Source: Bacteroidota bacterium (GTDB lineage: Bacteria > Bacteroidota > Bacteroidia > Chitinophagales > Chitinophagaceae). Taken from it: a stretch of 64,000 bases of DNA. Positions 63,966 through 64,000 of this stretch are shown one piece after another. Position numbers and translations under genes: made by a program. Where the stretch lies: assembly GCA_018266775.1 (NCBI GenBank), contig JAFDZS010000007.1:1-64000 (forward strand), in the 5' to 3' direction. The notes beneath the pieces were generated by a model that saw nothing but the letters and a program-made list of their open reading frames with translations, searched no databases and was not told where the DNA came from. Numbering within the stretch: position 1 is the stretch's first letter; every line of letters begins with the position of its first letter.

Positions 63966-64000
63966 GTGCTGCTTTCATTTAATTATTCAAGCTTTTGTTT

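Overview
The window is chromosomal DNA of a Bacteroidota bacterium, most likely family Chitinophagaceae. The evidence is a set of Bacteroidota-type features: -7 promoter boxes of the TAnnTTTG type, a surface protein with a type IX secretion (T9SS) sorting tail, a long-form S1 protein, DUF5916 and DUF2807 proteins, and almost no Shine-Dalgarno sequences. No species can be named from the sequence alone.

Layout. 1-5.3 kb: the 5' part of a tRNA-Ala(GGC), a citrate synthase of the eukaryotic (mitochondrial-like) type, an LptF/LptG-family permease, a 0.45-kb array of palindromic ~105-bp tandem repeats, an HI0933-type flavoprotein and a permuted papain-fold hydrolase. 5.4-18.3 kb: the complete S10-spc ribosomal operon on the minus strand (rpsJ to rplO, secY, map), with a well-formed Bacteroidota promoter upstream of rpsJ. 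Neither rpsL-rpsG-fusA upstream nor infA/rpsM/rpoA downstream is present. 18.4-28.8 kb: housekeeping and envelope genes (DUF2807 lipoprotein, guaA, a periplasmic binding protein, a DUF5916 outer-membrane protein, proline dehydrogenase, acyl-CoA thioesterase, PlsC, HAD phosphatase). 29-34.2 kb: a 1725-residue T9SS-exported surface protein with three P-domains. 34.4-45.1 kb: rpsA, an OmpA-family protein, tgt, a GT2 glycosyltransferase, rsmG, a NarL-type response regulator, a GNAT acetyltransferase, a second palindromic repeat cluster, and M1 and M28 peptidases.

45.2-64 kb holds the most interesting part: the 3' half of an extracellular contractile injection system (eCIS, Afp/PVC-like) operon, eight tightly packed minus-strand genes. 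In transcription order these are an Afp11-like baseplate protein with an OmpA-like insertion, an Afp12-like baseplate protein, a CIS tape-measure family protein, an AAA+ ATPase, a DUF4157 protein with a C-terminal Bacillus Tgl-type transglutaminase domain, a 93-residue orphan, a 1831-residue DUF4157 protein whose C-terminus resembles a PD-(D/E)XK nuclease toxin, and a 205-residue orphan. The two DUF4157 proteins share an N-terminal module (CxHCEEEE motif plus HELTH) and are each followed at once by a small unknown gene. I read this as two cargo/effector genes, each with a candidate immunity or chaperone partner. The sheath, tube and spike genes would lie beyond the right edge of the window.
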